A stretch of DNA of 49,071 bases, from positions 1 through 49,071 of the forward strand of contig CAJCHO010000068.1 in NCBI GenBank assembly GCA_903970145.1, written 5' to 3'. Positions 46,021 to 49,071 of this stretch are shown in pieces; positions within the stretch are counted from its first letter, which is position 1, and every line of letters begins with the position of its first letter. The notes under the pieces are model-generated. The model saw only the letters and a program-made list of their open reading frames with translations. It made no database searches and had not been told where the DNA came from. Both the position numbers and the translations under genes were made by a program. The stretch comes from Mycobacteriaceae bacterium (lineage in GTDB: Bacteria > Pseudomonadota > Gammaproteobacteria > Burkholderiales > Burkholderiaceae_D).

Positions 46021-47969
46021 ATGATGAGCGCCCCCTGCTCGGCATCGATTGAGGCCTGCAGCGTCCAGCTGATTGACTGCGACAACTCGGCCAGGCGGAC
46101 GTTGAGCCGCTCAAGCTCGGTCTCCTGCTGGTTGATCTCGACGATTCGTTCTTCGAGTGTCTCGCTCGCTTCCTGGATGTGGCGAATCGACTCGAGGCGC
46201 CGCCGCAGCTGTCCCTGGTGCTCGCGCATCTGACCTTCAAGGGGCGCGATGATCGCCTTCAACCAGGCTTCGACGTCCCGATTGGCGTTCTCGAAAGTTT
46301 CCTTGATACGGCTGGCAATGGACTCGAAGAATTTCTGAGTGAGTACGATCTGATTGGTGGTCAGGACCGTCACCAACCCAAAGCGCTCCTGATAGACGCG
46401 CTCGACCCGATCGAATTCATTGCGATAGCGTGTCAGGGAAAAGCCCATCGGGGCCGACAGCACGATGCCGTGCTCTTCCCCAAAGCGCAGATACATATTG
46501 GTCACCATGCTGGCGACCTCGTCGGTCTTGACCTGGGTGCGCGCGAAAGTGGCGCGCACATTCTTGAAGAATGCATCCATGGCCGAACGCAGCTCGGTGG
46601 ACAGACTGAGTTGGCGCAGCATGCGTTCGCGCGTGGCCCGCACCTCGTCGCGCAGGCGGCCCATCGCCAGTTCCCCAAAAATCTCGTTGCTGAGCTTGGC
46701 ATACACCGAGCGCAAGGCCTGGAAAGTCACCAGGCTGCGATCGAACTCTTCCTTCTCGCCACGTACCCGTCCGACCATGTGGGCGACCACGGTGCCATTT
46801 TTGCCGCGCAGTCCGCGCAGCTCATTGGCCTGCTGGCCCAGCCGCGCACCGCGCGTGGACAGGGTAGTCTGGGTCGAGCGCACCAGATCGATGATTTCCT
46901 GGCGTACCAACTCACGGACAATATTCTGCTTTTGCGGGATCAACTCGATTGAAAGCGCGCGCTCGAGTGCTGGCAGGCGGCTCTTGGCCAGCAAGGCGTC
47001 ATCATTGGTCACTTTGGCGAGCAGTCCCTTTTGCGCCGACACCGGAAAAATCTGGTGGGTATCGAGCGCCAGGGTCTTGGCCACCGACTCGACCTGCTTC
47101 TGGATCTCGGCATCGACCTCGGCGGGAGTCTTGAGTTCATCCCACATGCTGTCGATCTTGTTGAGCACGACCAGCCGGCCCTGGCTGCGCGCGCCGCCGA
47201 TGTGCTTGCGCCAGACTTCGATGTCGCTCTTGGTTACGCCGGTATCGGCCGCGAGAATGAACAGCACCGCGTGGGCGTTGGGAATCAGATTGAGCGTGAG
47301 CTCAGGCTCCGTGCCGATCGCGTTCAGGCCTGGCGTATCGAGGATGATCAGGCCCTGCTCGAGCAGCGGGTGCGGAAAGTTGATGACGGCGTGGCGCCAC
47401 ATCGAGATCTCAACCATGCCGGCATCATCGATCGCATCGACCTGATCGGGGTCGTTGTCGTCAAACAGGGCGTAGCTGCGCGCTTCCTCAACCGGCACCC
47501 GCTTGACCAGACTGACCTGCTTGAACGCGGCCAGCATGCCGTCGCCCGAGCTGGTATCAAGCGGATAGACCTGCCACTCCTGGGGCAGCGACTTATATTC
47601 AGCAGTCGTCGCGTGATAGGCACGCGTCTCGATGGGCAACAGGCGAATCGACGGCGGCAGGGTCTCATCGTAGAGCAGCTCGGTCGGACACATGGTGGTG
47701 CGACCGGCGGAAGACGGCAGGATGCGCTGACCGTAATCGGCGAAGAAAATCGAGTTGATCAGCTCCGACTTGCCGCGCGAAAACTCCGCTACAAAGGCGA
47801 TCGAGAGCCGGTCATCAGCCAGGCGGTTGAGCACCCGTGCAATGCGCGAGTCGCTCTGCGCGTCGGCTAGCTGGCCATCGCGCAACCACTCCCGGTATTG
47901 CTCGATGGCGCGACACAAAGTGAAGCGCCACGTGCTGTATTCCTGAAATTTCTCGACAAGGTTATTCAT
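46017..47969 (-). CDS. Dynamin-like GTPase
   Basis: This 650-residue large GTPase has a P-loop AEFSRGKSE near residues 61-69, switch I TTMCPTEL, G3 LIILDTPGLNAIG and G4 VVLNKIDSMWDE. Long helical segments and coiled-coil-like stretches follow in residues 380-640. Bacterial dynamin-like proteins act on membranes. The exact role of this subfamily, found next to mutY in beta-proteobacteria, is not known. ATG 47969 is chosen over ATG 47993, which adds eight residues. No membrane helix is obvious. Confidence 0.9.
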   Translation of the reverse strand: MNNLVEKFQEYSTWRFTLCRAIEQYREWLRDGQLADAQSDSRIARVLNRLADDRLSIAFVAEFSRGKSELINSIFFADYGQRILPSSAGRTTMCPTELLYDETLPPSIRLLPIETRAYHATTAEYKSLPQEWQVYPLDTSSGDGMLAAFKQVSLVKRVPVEEARSYALFDDNDPDQVDAIDDAGMVEISMWRHAVINFPHPLLEQGLIILDTPGLNAIGTEPELTLNLIPNAHAVLFILAADTGVTKSDIEVWRKHIGGARSQGRLVVLNKIDSMWDELKTPAEVDAEIQKQVESVAKTLALDTHQIFPVSAQKGLLAKVTNDDALLAKSRLPALERALSIELIPQKQNIVRELVRQEIIDLVRSTQTTLSTRGARLGQQANELRGLRGKNGTVVAHMVGRVRGEKEEFDRSLVTFQALRSVYAKLSNEIFGELAMGRLRDEVRATRERMLRQLSLSTELRSAMDAFFKNVRATFARTQVKTDEVASMVTNMYLRFGEEHGIVLSAPMGFSLTRYRNEFDRVERVYQERFGLVTVLTTNQIVLTQKFFESIASRIKETFENANRDVEAWLKAIIAPLEGQMREHQGQLRRRLESIRHIQEASETLEERIVEINQQETELERLNVRLAELSQSISWTLQASIDAEQGALII

Positions 47970-48066
47970 TGAACCCGAGTGGTCTGTCCGCACCGCTTGC
48001 GATAAACGCCTAAGGATAATCTAAGACCACCCCGAACTGCCAGCGAATCGCCGCGAGCGTTGCTCT

Positions 48067-48918
48067 CTATCGTCGCTGACAGTTGGGACAGTAAAAACTG
48101 GCGCGCTGACCCTGGCGCAACTGGCGGATGCGCGCGCCGCAATTGCGGCAGGCTTCGCCCTCACGACCATAGACGAAATACTCGTCCTGGAAATATCCCG
48201 GAGCACCGTTGCTCGCCACGAAGTCGCGCAGCGTGCTGCCGCCGGCTTCGATGGCCTGCGCCATGGTCAGACGAATCGCCTGCGCGAGCCGCTGGTAGCG
48301 TGCCCGGCTGATGCGCCCGGCCGATGTCGCCGGATGGATGCCGGCGCCAAACAGACTCTCCGAGGCGTAGATATTGCCGACCCCGACTACGACCTGTCCG
48401 GCAAGCAGGAGCTGCTTGATCGCGAGCTCGCGCCCGCGCGAGCGTTCGTAGAGCAGCACGCCGCCGAGTTCGCCAGCGAACGCCGCCTCGAGGGGTTCTA
48501 CCCCAAGACCACGCAGGTGGCTGCTCGCCACGAGCACGTCACCCAGTGCGTTGTCGTGCCAGAGAATGGCGCCAAAGCGGCGCGGATCGTTAAAGCGCAG
48601 CACATCGGCGCCAAAGCGCAGATCGACGTGGTCGTGGGTGCGTAGCGGCGTTGTCGCCGGTAATACGCGCAACGTCCCGGTCATGCCCAGATGCAGCAAC
48701 AACACACCAGCACTCCTCGGACCCCGGCAGTCCATCAGGATGAACTTTCCGCGACGCTCCACGGTCTGCACTAGGGCCCCGGTGAGGCGGCGTGCGAGCC
48801 CGACCGGAACCGGCCAGCGCAACGCTCTGTTACGAATAGTTACCGAGTCGATCACGCGGCCCTCGATATGTGGCGCGATCCCTCGCCGGGTGACTTCTAC
48901 TTCAGGCAGTTCTGGCAT
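48067..48918 (-). CDS. mutM: Formamidopyrimidine-DNA glycosylase MutM (Fpg)
   Basis: MutM excises 8-oxoguanine and ring-opened purines. The 283 residues begin [20 protein letters not shown], where Pro2/Glu3 are catalytic. An H2TH region with [20 protein letters not shown] lies near residue 165. A C-terminal zinc finger ([20 protein letters not shown], then CPNC) has four Cys. It forms the 8-oxoguanine defence pair with mutY, separated by the dynamin-like gene. Full length. Confidence 0.97.
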   Translation of the reverse strand: MPELPEVEVTRRGIAPHIEGRVIDSVTIRNRALRWPVPVGLARRLTGALVQTVERRGKFILMDCRGPRSAGVLLLHLGMTGTLRVLPATTPLRTHDHVDLRFGADVLRFNDPRRFGAILWHDNALGDVLVASSHLRGLGVEPLEAAFAGELGGVLLYERSRGRELAIKQLLLAGQVVVGVGNIYASESLFGAGIHPATSAGRISRARYQRLAQAIRLTMAQAIEAGGSTLRDFVASNGAPGYFQDEYFVYGREGEACRNCGARIRQLRQGQRASFYCPNCQRR

Positions 48919-49071
48919 GTTGCAGCAGGTGCGCTTTCAACCTAAGATCAGTCCTCGAGTCGCTCACGTACGGAAAACAGCAGTGAACACCCTCCTTCGC
49001 TCGGCCGGCGCAGAATCCGGAATCGCCTGTCAGGGCAGCCCACGCAGCGGCAGCGGCCCCGGTTCGTCGCG
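48917..49071 (+). CDS. Possible 5' end of a forward gene, cut by the window edge
   Basis: A frame open from ATG 48917 (or GTG 48983) to the last base reads [20 protein letters not shown] and later [12 protein letters not shown]. No stop occurs, but GC-rich DNA is often open by chance and no RBS or family match is visible. In related genomes a TPR protein gene follows mutM divergently, which makes a gene here plausible. Treat as uncertain. Confidence 0.25.
   Translation, partial: MLQQVRFQPKISPRVAHVRKTAVNTLLRSAGAESGIACQGSPRSGSGPGSS

Overview
The window is GC-rich and carries gene orders typical of Betaproteobacteria, most likely Burkholderiales: petABC-sspA-sspB, mlaFED-mlaA-mlaCB-ABC-bolA-murA-hisGDCBHAFIE-hinT-tatABC, and kdsD-kdsC-lptCAB-rpoN-hpf-ptsN-hprK-rapZ. 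The short HisG, the mlaA gene embedded in the mla operon and the mutY/dynamin/mutM neighbourhood fit the same group. Genus cannot be fixed from the sequence alone.

Region 1 (1-5945) is accessory DNA and the only part that looks like a mosaic. It holds a possible IS66-type transposase tail, a 5'-truncated Rhs/YD-repeat gene whose core end is internally shortened, a short cysteine-rich Rhs tip, and an unrecognised gene starting 2 bp after the Rhs stop (immunity-like by position). These are followed by a decayed reverse-strand gene pair, a complete IS21-family element with a frameshifted istA, and a reverse-strand protein with NlpC/P60-like Cys/His motifs whose downstream partner gene was cut off by the IS. 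The region abuts the 3' end of a tRNA-Thr(TGT) gene, the usual arrangement of an island integrated at a tRNA.

Region 2 (5946-13213) is housekeeping: the tRNA, the reverse-strand petABC-sspAB cluster (cytochrome bc1 complex and stringent starvation proteins), forward mscL, a DegQ/DegS-like periplasmic protease, a DUF2461 protein, and a reverse-strand conserved hypothetical.

Region 3 (13442-29430) is one long reverse-strand gene string of 22 tightly spaced or overlapping genes. It runs from outer-membrane lipid asymmetry (mla) through an ABC-2 exporter, bolA, peptidoglycan synthesis (murA) and nine histidine genes to hinT and the Tat translocase. A good -10 hexamer lies just upstream of mlaF. 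The Rieske protein in region 2 has a Tat-type signal and is a likely client of this TatABC.

Region 4 (29489-40545) has a reverse-strand CPA2 cation/proton antiporter divergent from a forward cluster. That cluster makes Kdo (kdsD, kdsC), exports LPS (lptC, lptA, lptB) and encodes sigma-54 (rpoN) with its usual companions hpf, ptsN, hprK and rapZ, followed by a Lon-N-domain protein. Upstream of ptsN a TATAAT hexamer sits inside a sigma-54-like -24/-12 match.

Region 5 (40589-49071) contains an MHS-type MFS transporter divergent from an epoxide-hydrolase-like enzyme, a periplasmic solute-binding protein and a DUF4019 protein. These are followed by reverse-strand mutY, a dynamin-like GTPase and mutM, the two glycosylases of the 8-oxoguanine repair pathway. 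The last 150 bases may hold the start of another forward gene. No CRISPR array, rRNA, or intact phage was seen. The best candidates for something undescribed are the small Rhs-tip/partner pair and the NlpC/P60-like protein in region 1.
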